Assembly (NCBI RefSeq): GCF_002019705.1
Contig: NZ_KV917377.1
Coordinates: forward strand, 1,734,565-1,798,564
Length of the DNA: 64,000 bases
Source of the DNA: Shouchella patagoniensis
GTDB lineage: Bacteria; Bacillota; Bacilli; Bacillales; Bacillaceae_D
Reading direction: 5' to 3'
Below the pieces are notes generated by a model. The model was not told where the DNA came from. It saw nothing but the letters and a program-made list of their open reading frames with translations, and ran no database searches. This document shows positions 30,178 to 39,570 of the stretch, piece by piece. The position numbers and the translations under genes were made by a program. Position 1 is the stretch's first letter, and every line of letters begins with the position of its first letter.

Positions 30178-32337
30178 TTAAACGACAACTGGCTTTTTCA
30201 TTGATAAACTAACTCGCTCTTTAGTTAAATCAATAGAATCAATCCACACCGTTACAATATCGCCAATCGATACAACTTCTAATGGGTGTTTCACAAAACG
30301 ATCTGTTAACTTCGAAATATGTACTAAGCCATCTTGTTTAACACCGATATCCACAAAGGCACCAAAATCTACAACATTACGAACAGTCCCTTGAAGTTCC
30401 ATACCCTCTTTCAAATCTTCCATCTTTAATATATCTTGCTTTAGTTGAGGAGCAACAACTTCATCTCTTGGATCTCTATTTGGGCGTAATAAAGCATCAA
30501 TGATATCATTTAACGTCAATTTTCCAATTCCAAGTTCATCAGCCAGTAAGTTTATTTGGTCCCGATTCATTTTTTGTTTTAAGGAATCCAATCCTAATTC
30601 ATCTAATGACGCTCCAACTCGCTTCAAAAATGATTTCGTATCAGCATAACTTTCAGGATGAATTCCAGTCGCATCCAACGCATTTTTTCCATCTTGAATC
30701 CTCAAAAATCCTATGCATTGCTCATATGTTTTTGCTCCTAAACGTGGGACTTTCTTAAGTTCAGTTCTGCTAATAAACGCTCCTTGCTCCTCACGTAGAG
30801 AAACGATATTGGCCGCCTGAACTTTATTTAGTCCTGCAACGTGAGATAGTAATGCAGGAGATGCTGTATTGACGTTCACACCAACACGATTTACTACTGT
30901 TTCTACAACAAATGCAAGAGATTCATTCAATTTCTTCTGTGACACATCATGCTGATATTGGCCAACACCAACTGATTTAGGGTCTATTTTAACCAATTCT
31001 GCTAAGGGATCTTGAAGCCGTCTTGCAATAGAAATAGCACTGCGTTGCTCAACTTGGAGGTTCGGGAATTCTTTCCTCGCTAAATCAGATGCAGAGTATA
31101 CACTCGCTCCAGCCTCATTCACAATAACATAATAAACTGTTTCAGTGATTTCCTTTAATACGTTTGCTACAAATTGTTCCGTTTCTCTAGAAGCCGTTCC
31201 GTTTCCAATTGCGATCATTCGCACCTTATATTTTTTTATAAGGTCGATAATAACAGCTGATGCTTCTTTTGTCTTGTTATGTGGCGCTGTTGGATAAACA
31301 ACCCCAACGTCTAGTGATTTACCGGTTGAATCAACAACCGCCCATTTACATCCCGTTCTGAAAGCTGGATCAATCCCAAGCACAACCTGACCTTTCATCG
31401 GCGGTTGTAATAGCAATTGTTTTAGGTTCTCCGAAAAAATAGTAATTGCTTGTTCCTCTGCTTTTTCTGTAAGAAAAGACCTTACTTCACGTTCTAATGA
31501 TGGTTCAAGCAAACGAGAGAAGGCATCTACTATTGCCCGTTCTACAATTGTGACTACTGGTGAACCATGCTTCTTAATATAATAACGTTTGATTTGATCA
31601 ATAAATGAGTCTGCTTGAAAACGTACGTTTACGCGCAGTATCTGTTCTTTCTCACCTCTGTTCAATGCCAATGTCCGATGAGGAACCATTTTCCCAATTG
31701 GTTCTGCAAATTCATAGTACATCGCGAAAACACTTTTCTCGTCTTCTGCCCCAGCTTTTTTCACGGATTCAATCGTAGCTTGCTTCATCGCTTTTTCTCG
31801 TAAACGTTCCCGTATAACTGGATCTTCAGCGACAGTTTCTGCAATAATATCACAAGCACCTACTAAAACGTCTTCAACGTTATGAAGTTCATTTTCTTCA
31901 TTCACATACGGAGATAATTCTTGCGATTGATTAAAAGTGTTTGGAAAAGACAAGATCAACTTCGCTAACGGTTCAAGTCCTCTTTCTTTTGCGATTGTTG
32001 CCCTCGTTCGACGCTTTTGTTTATAGGGTCTATACAAATCTTCAAGTTGCTGTAACTTTTTTGCCGAGTTAATCTTAACTCTTAGTTCATCGGTCAATTT
32101 CCCTTGTTCATCGATAAGTCGCAGCACTTCTTCTTGTCGCTGATGAACGTTTTTAGCATATTCGTATGTATCATTTATTTCTTTTATTTGTAATTCGTCT
32201 AGTCCACTCGTTTGCTCTTTGCGATACCTTGCAATAAACGGCACCGTATTCCCTTCTTGAATAAGAGAGATGACTTGTTGAACCTGTTTTTTTTCAATAC
32301 CCGTTTCCTGCACTGTTAAATGTATTAACTTTTCCAT
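30178..32337 (-). CDS. tex: S1 RNA-binding domain protein Tex
   Basis: A 719-residue Tex/YdcI-family protein. It has an N-terminal helical Tex domain, a YqgF/RuvC-like nuclease-fold domain (about residues 325-450, GIDPAFRTGCKWAVVD), a helix-hairpin-helix region (ASPALLSHVAGLNKVQAANI) and a C-terminal S1 domain (GTVRNVVDFGAFVDIGVKQ). The protein binds RNA and affects transcription or stress resistance. ATG 32337 follows GGAGG by ten bases; an ATG at 32403 lies in the rsbX terminator region. The gene follows rsbX as in B. subtilis ydcI. Confidence 0.93.
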   Translation of the reverse strand: MEKLIHLTVQETGIEKKQVQQVISLIQEGNTVPFIARYRKEQTSGLDELQIKEINDTYEYAKNVHQRQEEVLRLIDEQGKLTDELRVKINSAKKLQQLEDLYRPYKQKRRTRATIAKERGLEPLAKLILSFPNTFNQSQELSPYVNEENELHNVEDVLVGACDIIAETVAEDPVIRERLREKAMKQATIESVKKAGAEDEKSVFAMYYEFAEPIGKMVPHRTLALNRGEKEQILRVNVRFQADSFIDQIKRYYIKKHGSPVVTIVERAIVDAFSRLLEPSLEREVRSFLTEKAEEQAITIFSENLKQLLLQPPMKGQVVLGIDPAFRTGCKWAVVDSTGKSLDVGVVYPTAPHNKTKEASAVIIDLIKKYKVRMIAIGNGTASRETEQFVANVLKEITETVYYVIVNEAGASVYSASDLARKEFPNLQVEQRSAISIARRLQDPLAELVKIDPKSVGVGQYQHDVSQKKLNESLAFVVETVVNRVGVNVNTASPALLSHVAGLNKVQAANIVSLREEQGAFISRTELKKVPRLGAKTYEQCIGFLRIQDGKNALDATGIHPESYADTKSFLKRVGASLDELGLDSLKQKMNRDQINLLADELGIGKLTLNDIIDALLRPNRDPRDEVVAPQLKQDILKMEDLKEGMELQGTVRNVVDFGAFVDIGVKQDGLVHISKLTDRFVKHPLEVVSIGDIVTVWIDSIDLTKERVSLSMKKPVVV

Positions 32338-32390
32338 AATGAACCATCCTCCATCCTTCTTTTCATCATAGCATAAATAAAGTGACATAA

Positions 32391-32433
32391 AAAATAAGCA
32401 CACCGTCTCCTAAGACCATTGTGCTTATTTTAA
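32391..32433 (-). terminator. Terminator of the rsb-sigB operon
   Basis: On the minus strand AAATAAGCACA pairs with TGTGCTTATTT and a T run follows. It overlaps the end of rsbX and separates it from tex. Confidence 0.8.
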
Positions 32434-33015
32434 TTTACCAACCATTAAAGTCGCATCATCATTAACACTATAAAGTTTTTCAGAAATCACATCACTATCA
32501 TCAAAATGAGTGATGAGCGATTGCTTTGATGGTACTTTTTCAACACCATCTGAATACATCACAATTGTAGAACCCGCTTTATACTCATACTGTTCGCTCA
32601 CAATTTTTTGTTTTCTGCCACAAAGATACCCACGCTTTGGCATAGGTTGAACCACTGTGCCGTCTGGGTAATATAGAATAAAACCGATGTTCCCATAATT
32701 GGTATACGTTAGCAAGCGATTCACATAATCAATATGAAGCAAAGTAATGACCGCACCTCTTTCATTTGAGAGCGATGTATTACAACGTTGAAGAATTTCT
32801 ACAGCTGTTTCTTTATGATGTTCTTTTATTGCTTGAACTGCTTTTTCAGCTGACTCATGAGCTCCCCTACCACTACCTAAACCATCAACCACGGCACAAA
32901 TAGAATACTCCTCCATTTGCATCACAATGTGAGCATCCCCGCACACGAGATTTCCAGGTTTTGTGCGTTGAACCACTGCAATATCTGTATAATTATCTTT
33001 GTAATACGTGACCAT
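32425..33015 (-). CDS. rsbX: Phosphoserine phosphatase RsbX
   Basis: A 196-residue PP2C-fold phosphatase that dephosphorylates RsbS and RsbR and resets the stressosome. The metal-site patterns VVDGLGSGRGA and MYSDGVE are present. ATG 33015 overlaps the sigB stop by one base, so translation is coupled. Last gene of the rsbR-S-T-U-V-W-sigB-rsbX operon. Confidence 0.93.
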   Translation of the reverse strand: MVTYYKDNYTDIAVVQRTKPGNLVCGDAHIVMQMEEYSICAVVDGLGSGRGAHESAEKAVQAIKEHHKETAVEILQRCNTSLSNERGAVITLLHIDYVNRLLTYTNYGNIGFILYYPDGTVVQPMPKRGYLCGRKQKIVSEQYEYKAGSTIVMYSDGVEKVPSKQSLITHFDDSDVISEKLYSVNDDATLMVGKLK

Positions 33016-33800
33016 TAAAAAATCTCCGTTGGTTCAATCCGAATAGAGTCCCGTAATTTTTGTAGCGCACGTCGTTGTAGCCTTGAAACATGCATTTGAG
33101 AAATACCTAATTTTTCGCCTGTTTCTTTTTGGCTAAGGTTTTCATAATACGTACATTGTAAGATTTCTTTTTCACGTTCATTTAAAACTTGAAATGCTTT
33201 CTCAATCAACATCTTTTGATCAGCTTGCTCATAACCTCTGTCTTCATTTCCAACTAAATCAAGTAATGTTACTTCGCCGCCTTCTTGATCAGCTTCTAAT
33301 GAGCGATTAACAGAAAGTGCTTGATAACTCTTACTCATTTCCATCGTTTCTAAAACTTCTTCCTCACTGACCTGAAGATATTCAGCAATTTCATTTACAA
33401 GCGGAGAACGTTGAAGCTCAATGGTCAAAGCATCTGCCGCTTTTTTTATTTTCGGCCCAAGTTCCTTAATACGCCTTGGTACATGGACACTCCATGTTTT
33501 GTCTCGAATAAAGCGTTTAATTTCTCCAACGATCGTAGGCACTGCAAATGATTCAAAACTTCTACCGTATTCATCATTGTATCTGTTTAAAGCAGCAAGA
33601 AGACCGACCATTCCAACTTGAAACAAGTCTTCATCATACTCTCTGCCTTTTGAAAATTTACGTGATAAAGATCTGACTAATGCCTCAAAATGTTTAACAA
33701 GGCGTATTTGCACTTCCTCATTGCCAGTACGTTGGTATTCTTCGATCCAATGGTAAATTTCATCCTTGTTCTGATTGTAAGGAAGAGATTCCGTCGACAC
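33015..33800 (-). CDS. sigB: General stress sigma factor SigB
   Basis: An RNA polymerase sigma factor of 261 residues, in the length range of B. subtilis SigB. Region 2 has EDLFQVGMVGLLAALNRY and FAVPTIVGEIKRFIRD; region 4 ends with LSQKETGEKLGISQMHVSRL. I place the start at GTG 33800, with GAGGTG seven bases upstream; the alternative at 33821 lacks a site. It overlaps the end of rsbW by about 40 bases. Activity depends on RsbV and RsbW. Confidence 0.97.
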   Translation of the reverse strand: MSTESLPYNQNKDEIYHWIEEYQRTGNEEVQIRLVKHFEALVRSLSRKFSKGREYDEDLFQVGMVGLLAALNRYNDEYGRSFESFAVPTIVGEIKRFIRDKTWSVHVPRRIKELGPKIKKAADALTIELQRSPLVNEIAEYLQVSEEEVLETMEMSKSYQALSVNRSLEADQEGGEVTLLDLVGNEDRGYEQADQKMLIEKAFQVLNEREKEILQCTYYENLSQKETGEKLGISQMHVSRLQRRALQKLRDSIRIEPTEIF

Positions 33801-34242
33801 TTTCCTCCACCTCACTCTCATATAGATACTTTGTCATGACAAGCATTACACCGTTATCTTCGTTAATTTCGACTTTATCCATCAACGTGCTAATGAGGAA
33901 TAACCCAAGCCCTCCTTCCTTCAAATCTCCAACGGGCTTTTTGGCGTCTACTGGACCTAACCGACTTTCAACTTCATGTATATCAAAACTTTTTCCTTGG
34001 TCAGCTATTATGATTTGGATTCGATCCTCATAAATATAACAAGCTAAAGAAATAAAACCCTCTTCTGAATATGCATGTTCAACAACATTTGTGCATGCCT
34101 CTGCTACTGCAATCTTTATATCTTCAATATCATCGTACGAAAACCCAAGTCTATTAGCGATACCAGATACAGACAAACGCGCAATACTCACATATTCAGG
34201 TTTTGCAGGCAGCTCTAAATGAATTCTATCATGTTGTTCCAT
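33760..34242 (-). CDS. rsbW: Anti-sigma-B factor and serine kinase RsbW
   Basis: A 160-residue GHKL-type kinase that binds SigB and phosphorylates RsbV. The N-box AVAEACTNVVEHAY and G1-box IIADQGKSFD, and GGLGLFLI are visible. It overlaps rsbV by one base and sigB by about 40 bases. Confidence 0.96.
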   Translation of the reverse strand: MEQHDRIHLELPAKPEYVSIARLSVSGIANRLGFSYDDIEDIKIAVAEACTNVVEHAYSEEGFISLACYIYEDRIQIIIADQGKSFDIHEVESRLGPVDAKKPVGDLKEGGLGLFLISTLMDKVEINEDNGVMLVMTKYLYESEVEESVDGISSLQSEQG

Positions 34243-34571
34243 TAATTCTGCCCCTCCTTAGCGCCCTTAATAGTGATGACTTCGTCCAGGCCCGTAATCG
34301 TAAATAATCGTTTAATCCTCGAAGACATACCAAGTAAGGTTAAATGACTACCATTCGCATCAGTTGCCTTTAAGACACCTACAAACACACCTAGTCCAGT
34401 GCTATCAATATACTCAACATCATCAAGATGAATATTGATTTCATAATCTTCTTTTTCAGCTAACGGTAATAACGATTCACGTAATTGGGGGGCAGTATAT
34501 GCATCAATTTCTCCTGCCAAATGTATATGATAAGTGCGGTCCACTTGTTCTGAACGTATTGAAAGGTTCAT
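34242..34571 (-). CDS. rsbV: Anti-anti-sigma factor RsbV
   Basis: A 109-residue STAS-domain protein. The phosphorylatable serine lies in YIDSTGLGVFVG. ATG 34571 (MNLSIRSEQ) follows GGAGG by seven bases. When unphosphorylated it frees SigB from RsbW. A SigB promoter precedes it. Confidence 0.95.
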   Translation of the reverse strand: MNLSIRSEQVDRTYHIHLAGEIDAYTAPQLRESLLPLAEKEDYEINIHLDDVEYIDSTGLGVFVGVLKATDANGSHLTLLGMSSRIKRLFTITGLDEVITIKGAKEGQN

Positions 34572-34613
34572 ATTATGTTTCCTCCTCAGGCAATTAACTT
34601 CCATTTATACTTC

Positions 34614-34639
34614 ATACCACTTACTAGCCGTGTCTAAAC
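34614..34639 (-). promoter_or_regulatory. SigB-dependent promoter of rsbV-rsbW-sigB-rsbX
   Basis: On the minus strand GTTTAG (34634-34639) and TGGTAT (34614-34619) are 14 bases apart, close to the SigB consensus GTTTAA-N12-15-GGGTAT. The -35 box overlaps the rsbU stop codon. Its position matches the autoregulatory promoter in B. subtilis. Confidence 0.8.
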
Positions 34640-35650
34640 CTTTCTTCGCAAAATAATCAATGTAAAGTCATCTCTAAGCACAAAATCCTGCAATTTCATT
34701 AACTCTTCATAAACATTATCGACGATTTCTTGCGCAGGCAAATGAATATACTTACGAATTAAGTTTGTAATTTCTTCACGTTCAATAAATTCATCACCGA
34801 TGCGGCATTCCGTAACTCCATCTGATAAAAGCACGACAAAGTCCCCTACTTCTAGATGACGAATGTATTCTTTATATGTCGTCTTTCGAGAAACACCTAA
34901 TACAAGCCCTTTCGCCCTTAATTCTTCAAATGTATCTTCATCAGCACGATAAAAGAACCCTGGCTCATGACCTGCACCAGAATAATGGAAATCAGATGTT
35001 GTTCTGTTATAGTATCCATACATCATTGTAATAAACATGCTATCGTCAACATTTTGCTCAACTACACGATTTAAGTTTTCAAGCAACAACGAAGGTTTCA
35101 ATTGCTGTTCAGACGGTAAACTATCCATTGCATACTTAATCATAGACATACATAAAGCAGCCGGAACACCTTTTCCTATAATATCTGCAATCGCCATCCC
35201 TAGTCCCTTGTTGTCATCGTGGACATAGTGATAATAATCACCGCTCATTTTTTTAGCAGGAACACAAATAACCCCGACATCTATAAACTGTGCTTTAGGT
35301 TTATCTTGAGGAAGTAGGGTTTGTTGCATACTCGCCGCAACATCAATTTCTGATTCAAGTTCTTGTTGGCGATTTCTTAAAATTTGATGCTCTTGATATG
35401 CTAATCCATAACCCATCATTACCTCTAGTAATAAATCAAACGAGTCTTGAACTTTTTTATCTAAAGTGGGCAAAACTTCATTAAGAATTTTAAAATGGGT
35501 ACTAACAAATTCTTCTGGAGAAATTTTTTGCTCCAGAAGAAATTTGCTTATTTTTTGAGCTTCATATAGGCTTTCCTCTGATTGGTTTTCTAGGAACTCC
35601 TTCAAAATACGTTTGTAGGACAACTCTAACTTATGGTCTGTAATAGGCAT
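34634..35650 (-). CDS. rsbU: Serine phosphatase RsbU
   Basis: A 338-residue PP2C phosphatase that dephosphorylates RsbV once RsbT binds it. The N-terminal RsbT-binding helical region covers about residues 1-85, then a linker and the SpoIIE-type domain with MSGDYYHY, GLGMAIADIIGKG and VVLLSDGVTE. It is activated by the stressosome output protein RsbT encoded upstream. Confidence 0.95.
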   Translation of the reverse strand: MPITDHKLELSYKRILKEFLENQSEESLYEAQKISKFLLEQKISPEEFVSTHFKILNEVLPTLDKKVQDSFDLLLEVMMGYGLAYQEHQILRNRQQELESEIDVAASMQQTLLPQDKPKAQFIDVGVICVPAKKMSGDYYHYVHDDNKGLGMAIADIIGKGVPAALCMSMIKYAMDSLPSEQQLKPSLLLENLNRVVEQNVDDSMFITMMYGYYNRTTSDFHYSGAGHEPGFFYRADEDTFEELRAKGLVLGVSRKTTYKEYIRHLEVGDFVVLLSDGVTECRIGDEFIEREEITNLIRKYIHLPAQEIVDNVYEELMKLQDFVLRDDFTLIILRRKV

Positions 35651-35663
35651 TCACAGTCCTCCT

Positions 35664-36080
35664 TTAACGCGTCCATTTCGTTGCTGTTATCGTCGTACCA
35701 ACGCCCACTTCAGAATCAATTGTGAATTCATCCATGAGTCGTTTTACACCAGGAAGGCCAGCACCTAGACCACTAGATGTCGTAAAACCATCTACCATAA
35801 CCTGCCTAATGTTTTGAATCCCAGGGCCTTCATCTGATGCAATTACACGTATCCCTTGTTTCACTCTTGTATTTGACGGGGATTCAACAATCTCTAAACG
35901 AATTTCCCCTCGGTTAGCATAAAGATAGATATTGCGTGCCAGTTCGGAAATCGCTGTCGTAATACGAGCCTGATCAACATTACCAAATCCAATTTGTCTA
36001 GAAAGGTCCCGCCCCGCTTGTCTAGCGGCTACTATTCCCCATTCATTGTTTACTTCTACACAGGATTGGGTATTATCCAT
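35664..36080 (-). CDS. rsbT: Serine/threonine kinase RsbT
   Basis: A 138-residue GHKL kinase that phosphorylates RsbR and RsbS and, when released, activates RsbU. The N-box SELARNIYLYA and ATP-lid motifs DEGPGI and GLGAGLPGVKRL are clear. It follows rsbS by two bases. Confidence 0.96.
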   Translation of the reverse strand: MDNTQSCVEVNNEWGIVAARQAGRDLSRQIGFGNVDQARITTAISELARNIYLYANRGEIRLEIVESPSNTRVKQGIRVIASDEGPGIQNIRQVMVDGFTTSSGLGAGLPGVKRLMDEFTIDSEVGVGTTITATKWTR

Positions 36081-36082
36081 AT

Positions 36083-36439
36083 CTAACCCTCCAATTCCTG
36101 TTGCAAACTTGCGAGTCCTTGTTCAAGGTCCAATGCTGTCGATACACCCTCTAATTTTATTCCCATATCAATTAAAGTAATGGCAACGGCAGGGCGTATC
36201 CCAGTCAATACAACTCGCGCACCCATTAGGTTGGACATGTCAACGACATCTCCCAACACTTTTGCAATAAACGAATCAATCATATCGACACTCGTCAAAT
36301 CAATAACAACGCCAGTCGAACCTTCTTCGTGGATTTTCCCGAGCAAGTCTTCTTGAAACTGAAGAGCTGTCTGGTCATCCAACTCAATTTGTATACTTAT
36401 TAATAAATACTGATTCAACTTTAGGATTGGAATTCTCAT
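36083..36439 (-). CDS. rsbS: Stressosome scaffold protein RsbS
   Basis: A 118-residue STAS protein that forms the stressosome core with RsbR and sequesters RsbT. The phosphorylatable serine is in [10 protein letters not shown]. It follows rsbR by about 18 bases with GGAGGGAG upstream. Confidence 0.96.
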   Translation of the reverse strand: MRIPILKLNQYLLISIQIELDDQTALQFQEDLLGKIHEEGSTGVVIDLTSVDMIDSFIAKVLGDVVDMSNLMGARVVLTGIRPAVAITLIDMGIKLEGVSTALDLEQGLASLQQELEG

Positions 36440-36457
36440 TTTCGTTTCTCCCTCCAG

Positions 36458-37276
36458 TTACACATCCGTTAGGTTTTTCCCTATCATTTCCAATGCTGTT
36501 ACGACACCTTTTCGCAAAGTGCTTTTAGTTGGAAATTTTGTAAGGTCTATACCTAAATTCACAATCGTTTGTGCAATCTCTGGTCTTATACCAACTAAAA
36601 TACATTTTGTTCCTACGAGACGAACGGCCTCTGATGCTTCAATAATATGATGAGCTACCATCGTATCAACAACAGGTACTCCCGTAATATCAATTAAAAC
36701 CACTCTTGAACGATGTTCAATTACACCTTCAAGTAGGTTCTCCATTATTAATTTTGCCCTAGTTGTATCTATGCTTCCTATTAGGGGCATTACCGTAATC
36801 CCTTCAAACACAGGAATAAGAGGCGCTGATAATTCCAATAAAGATAACTTTTGCATTTCAACTGTATAGTCCCATGTATTCGCATAATCATTTACAATAC
36901 GATCTACCCGATGATCTATCCAATCGTTTAATTCAAATAAAACGTTTAATGAATCCTCTGATTCAAAACGAGACTCTACAATCAGTTTGTGACAAATACG
37001 TCGAAATAAATGCATCGCTTTGGACAAGTAATTTAAAGAACCGCCACTTTGAATGTAACGATGCACATAGTCGTTCAACTTCGAATCAAAATTCTCTCCT
37101 TTTTCATCTGCCGTTTCAACCATGAGTTCCATAAATTCATTATTCATACGCTCAAATGCCTCATCGGAAACAGACTTTAGATAGTTCTCAGAACGCAATT
37201 GCAAAAGTTCCTTTCCCCACTCATCTATGAGTCTCGTCCGATTTTCTAAAAGATATGAGACAATATAAGACTGCAT
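36458..37276 (-). CDS. rsbR: Stressosome sensor protein RsbR
   Basis: A 272-residue protein with an N-terminal non-haem-globin sensor domain (about residues 1-135) and a C-terminal STAS domain. The two phosphorylation threonines are seen as IDTTRAK and VVDTMVAH. It is the first gene of the operon; paralogues elsewhere would be needed for a mixed stressosome. Confidence 0.95.
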   Translation of the reverse strand: MQSYIVSYLLENRTRLIDEWGKELLQLRSENYLKSVSDEAFERMNNEFMELMVETADEKGENFDSKLNDYVHRYIQSGGSLNYLSKAMHLFRRICHKLIVESRFESEDSLNVLFELNDWIDHRVDRIVNDYANTWDYTVEMQKLSLLELSAPLIPVFEGITVMPLIGSIDTTRAKLIMENLLEGVIEHRSRVVLIDITGVPVVDTMVAHHIIEASEAVRLVGTKCILVGIRPEIAQTIVNLGIDLTKFPTKSTLRKGVVTALEMIGKNLTDV

Positions 37277-37388
37277 TTGCCTACTCCTTCCGCTTGTATA
37301 TCCTTATTGTTATTATTTCACGAGTTGGCGTCTGTTGCAAAGATTTATGGTCGTAAGCGATATTTTCTCTATTTTTTGAGTAGTGACA

Positions 37389-37414
37389 ACAAAAAGCCCG
37401 CTTTTTAGGCGGGA
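37389..37414 (-). terminator. ndoA terminator
   Basis: On the minus strand CCCGC and GCGGG form the stem around CTAAAAA, with CTTTTTG behind. It lies between ndoA and rsbR, so the SigB operon has its own promoter, possibly TTGCAA-N17-AATAAT at about 37320-37350. Confidence 0.7.
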
Positions 37415-37436
37415 TCTTTATATATATACTTTAATC

Positions 37437-37787
37437 CTAAAAATCAATAAGTCCTAGGCTAATCGTTAATGCTTTGTCTACTGACCGCATCATCTTATCG
37501 TCAAGATGAGTGATCTTATCAGTTAACCTCTGCTTATCAATCGTTCGTACTTGTTCAAGCAAAATAACGGAATCACGATCAAATCCATACTTACTTGCGT
37601 TAATCTCCACATGTGTAGGGAGTTTTGCTTTTTGAATCTGTGCCGTAATGGCGGCGACAATAACAGTTGGGCTAAATCGGTTCCCAATATTATTCTGGAT
37701 AATAAGTACAGGCCTGACCCCACCTTGTTCAGAACCAACCACAGGGGACAGATCCGCAAAGTATACATCTCCGCGTTTAACTATCAA
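37437..37787 (-). CDS. ndoA: Endoribonuclease toxin EndoA (MazF family)
   Basis: A 116-residue MazF-type toxin that cleaves mRNA at UACAU in B. subtilis. The hallmarks are [32 protein letters not shown] and the C-terminal [13 protein letters not shown]. It follows the antitoxin by three bases. The family protein is usually fully conserved, as here. Confidence 0.95.
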   Translation of the reverse strand: MIVKRGDVYFADLSPVVGSEQGGVRPVLIIQNNIGNRFSPTVIVAAITAQIQKAKLPTHVEINASKYGFDRDSVILLEQVRTIDKQRLTDKITHLDDKMMRSVDKALTISLGLIDF

Positions 37788-37790
37788 AGG

Positions 37791-37997
37791 CTACACCCCA
37801 CTAACGAGACGCGTCAGCGTATGGTTCGCTTCCTCCTCAGCAAGAAAGGCTTCTGATGCAATTGTTAAATTGATTTTCGCCATCTCCATATAGCCTTGTT
37901 GCATCGACTCACGAATTTCTGCTTTTAAATCTCCACGATCCTTATTTCTTGAATCGAAGGCGCCATCATAATCGTTCCATTTTTCCTGCTCAAGCAC
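37791..37997 (-). CDS. ndoAI: Antitoxin EndoAI (MazE-like), N-terminally short
   Basis: The C-terminal toxin-binding half is clear: IRESMQQGYMEMAKINL, SEAFLAEEEANHTLTRLVSGV, as in EndoAI. But no start codon gives the usual ~93-residue protein with its ribbon-helix-helix DNA-binding domain. GTG 37997 (AGGTGG five bases upstream) gives 68 residues; GTG 38006 gives 71. The same frame is open further upstream to a TAG and shows weak similarity to the RHH domain, but without a start codon. It is either a shortened antitoxin or a decayed N-terminus. Confidence 0.8.
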   Translation of the reverse strand: MLEQEKWNDYDGAFDSRNKDRGDLKAEIRESMQQGYMEMAKINLTIASEAFLAEEEANHTLTRLVSGV

Positions 37998-38006
37998 AGC
38001 ATCCAC

Positions 38007-38365
38007 CTCATTTAATTCAGTGTAAGGCTCTATTAGCCAACTCAGTACGTGATCATATAAAAAATCTAGCTACAAGTTATACACCGTTTATCATAGCATT
38101 GCCGTAACCTCTTTGCAAAGTCATTTTTTATAAATTCTTTCCGCTACCATATTAGATTTGTGTGATTTCAATTTATCTCATGAATTACCTTGTCGTCATT
38201 GTCCCCGTTACATTCATTTTTATGCGGTATTAACACTTTCTATTTCATCCAATTGTGATCCATAAATTTTTCTGGTAGTTCGTTTCTAATTCAAGACATT
38301 CATTTATTTCAATGTATAAACTTACAACTAACAACTTATCACATACATTTTTATTTTAAAATATA
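38007..38365. other. Gene-free stretch where alr is expected
   Basis: About 360 bases of AT-rich DNA with no gene. In B. subtilis the order is ydcC-alr-ndoAI; here alr is missing. No alanine racemase motif was found in it. Confidence 0.7.
38090..38118 (-). promoter_or_regulatory. Sigma-A promoter of the antitoxin-toxin pair
   Basis: TTGCAA (38113-38118) and TATGAT (38090-38095) on the minus strand are 17 bases apart. It would start a transcript about 80 bases upstream of the GTG codon. Confidence 0.7.
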
Positions 38366-38419
38366 AAAAACTGCACCTCGGTTGTAAGATACTTCCAACG
38401 CTCGAGGTGCAGTTTAAAC
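38366..38419 (-). terminator. ydcC terminator
   Basis: AAACTGCACCTCG and CGAGGTGCAGTTT are perfect complements around a longer loop, with a T run on the minus strand. Confidence 0.85.
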
Positions 38420-38435
38420 AATACAAATCCTCTTT

Positions 38436-39470
38436 TTATTTTTCACCCACTGCGATAACAGAACGGGCAATTTCCGCCATTTCATCTTCAGCAAGATCTT
38501 GAGATATTAAAGAAAAATCAGACCCTTCATGAGACCACATGATCCGATCACTTGATTGAAAACCAATTGTAAAACCTAAATCAATTGGCTGACCTTTAAT
38601 TAAATTTAATGGATTTGCCAATGTCGGAACCGTTAAGCTATTTTCTTGAATAAGCGTAAATGACTTCTCCCCACTATATTGCTGTACATATGTTTTCCGA
38701 TCACCATTTTCTACAACCGTTGGTTGTATATCCGCATCGATTCCCTCTGGAATATCGAGTGGATAAAGTACTTTCACATTTTCTAATTCCTCTGAAGTAG
38801 CCATTGTTGGTTCTGACATTTGCGCGCCTGTCATTGCCTTTTCTGTATCAAAATCCTCCACAGCTAAAGATGGATTTTTTTCAAATTCTGTAAAAGCAAC
38901 ATCAACAAGTACATTATTATCAGCATCCATTATTTTGACTGAAGCAGGACTTAAGTCTTTTTTATTCAGACGAATTTCTTGGCTATTTAAATTCTTGTTT
39001 TGATATGTTGTTGCTGTTTTAAAAACATAATGCTCATCATCTTGGGCAAAATTCACATCAGCATCAAGGCTAATATCTCTTAACAACGATTCATATAAGT
39101 ATGCCTGACTACTTGTTTTTGGCCAATCACTTTGAAATCGAAATGTTTTATTTAGAGCAGGTGTTAATACAAAAACGCCTTCTTCATTTTTAAGGATAAT
39201 TTGACTCTGATCATTGGCAGTATTTTTTAAGTCTACTTTATAAAATGAGTTATCCTTCTGCCAAACTTCCACATCGTACGTTTGAGGCTCTTGCCCAGTT
39301 TCCAGCTTCATTGTTGCTGTTGATTTGTATCCATTTGTTGATTCCAGTGCTTCCTCCACATCGTTCATAACGTCCTCTTGTGACTTTTCACCACAAGCCG
39401 CTAATACAAGTACCATCATAACAGTGACTACACCCAGCCACACTTTTGCTTTCATCATGCCTACATTCAC
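38436..39470 (-). CDS. ydcC: Lipoprotein of the YdcC/LolA-like family
   Basis: A 344-residue predicted lipoprotein (lipobox LAAC, Cys about residue 26) with an N-terminal LolA/LppX-like beta-sheet region (residues about 30-210: TMKLETGQEPQTYDVEVW, TPALNKTFRFQSDWP) and a C-terminal domain. It is a distant relative of outer-membrane lipoprotein carriers; in Gram-positives it may carry lipids or be a sporulation protein. ATG 39458 (MMKAKVW) is an alternative start to GTG 39470. It is between acpS and the missing alr, as in B. subtilis. Confidence 0.85.
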   Translation of the reverse strand: MNVGMMKAKVWLGVVTVMMVLVLAACGEKSQEDVMNDVEEALESTNGYKSTATMKLETGQEPQTYDVEVWQKDNSFYKVDLKNTANDQSQIILKNEEGVFVLTPALNKTFRFQSDWPKTSSQAYLYESLLRDISLDADVNFAQDDEHYVFKTATTYQNKNLNSQEIRLNKKDLSPASVKIMDADNNVLVDVAFTEFEKNPSLAVEDFDTEKAMTGAQMSEPTMATSEELENVKVLYPLDIPEGIDADIQPTVVENGDRKTYVQQYSGEKSFTLIQENSLTVPTLANPLNLIKGQPIDLGFTIGFQSSDRIMWSHEGSDFSLISQDLAEDEMAEIARSVIAVGEK

Positions 39471-39570
39471 CCCTTCAGCTCACATTAGGAATTAGACGGC
39501 GAGCCCAATACCCTGTTGCTGTAAACTATATGAGCGAAGGTCAAGCAATATGCAGACGAGTATTGACAAG

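Noticed and set aside
38007-38365. A remnant of alr
   Set aside because: No PLP-lysine or C-terminal racemase motif is seen in any frame; the stretch is AT-rich and stop-rich.
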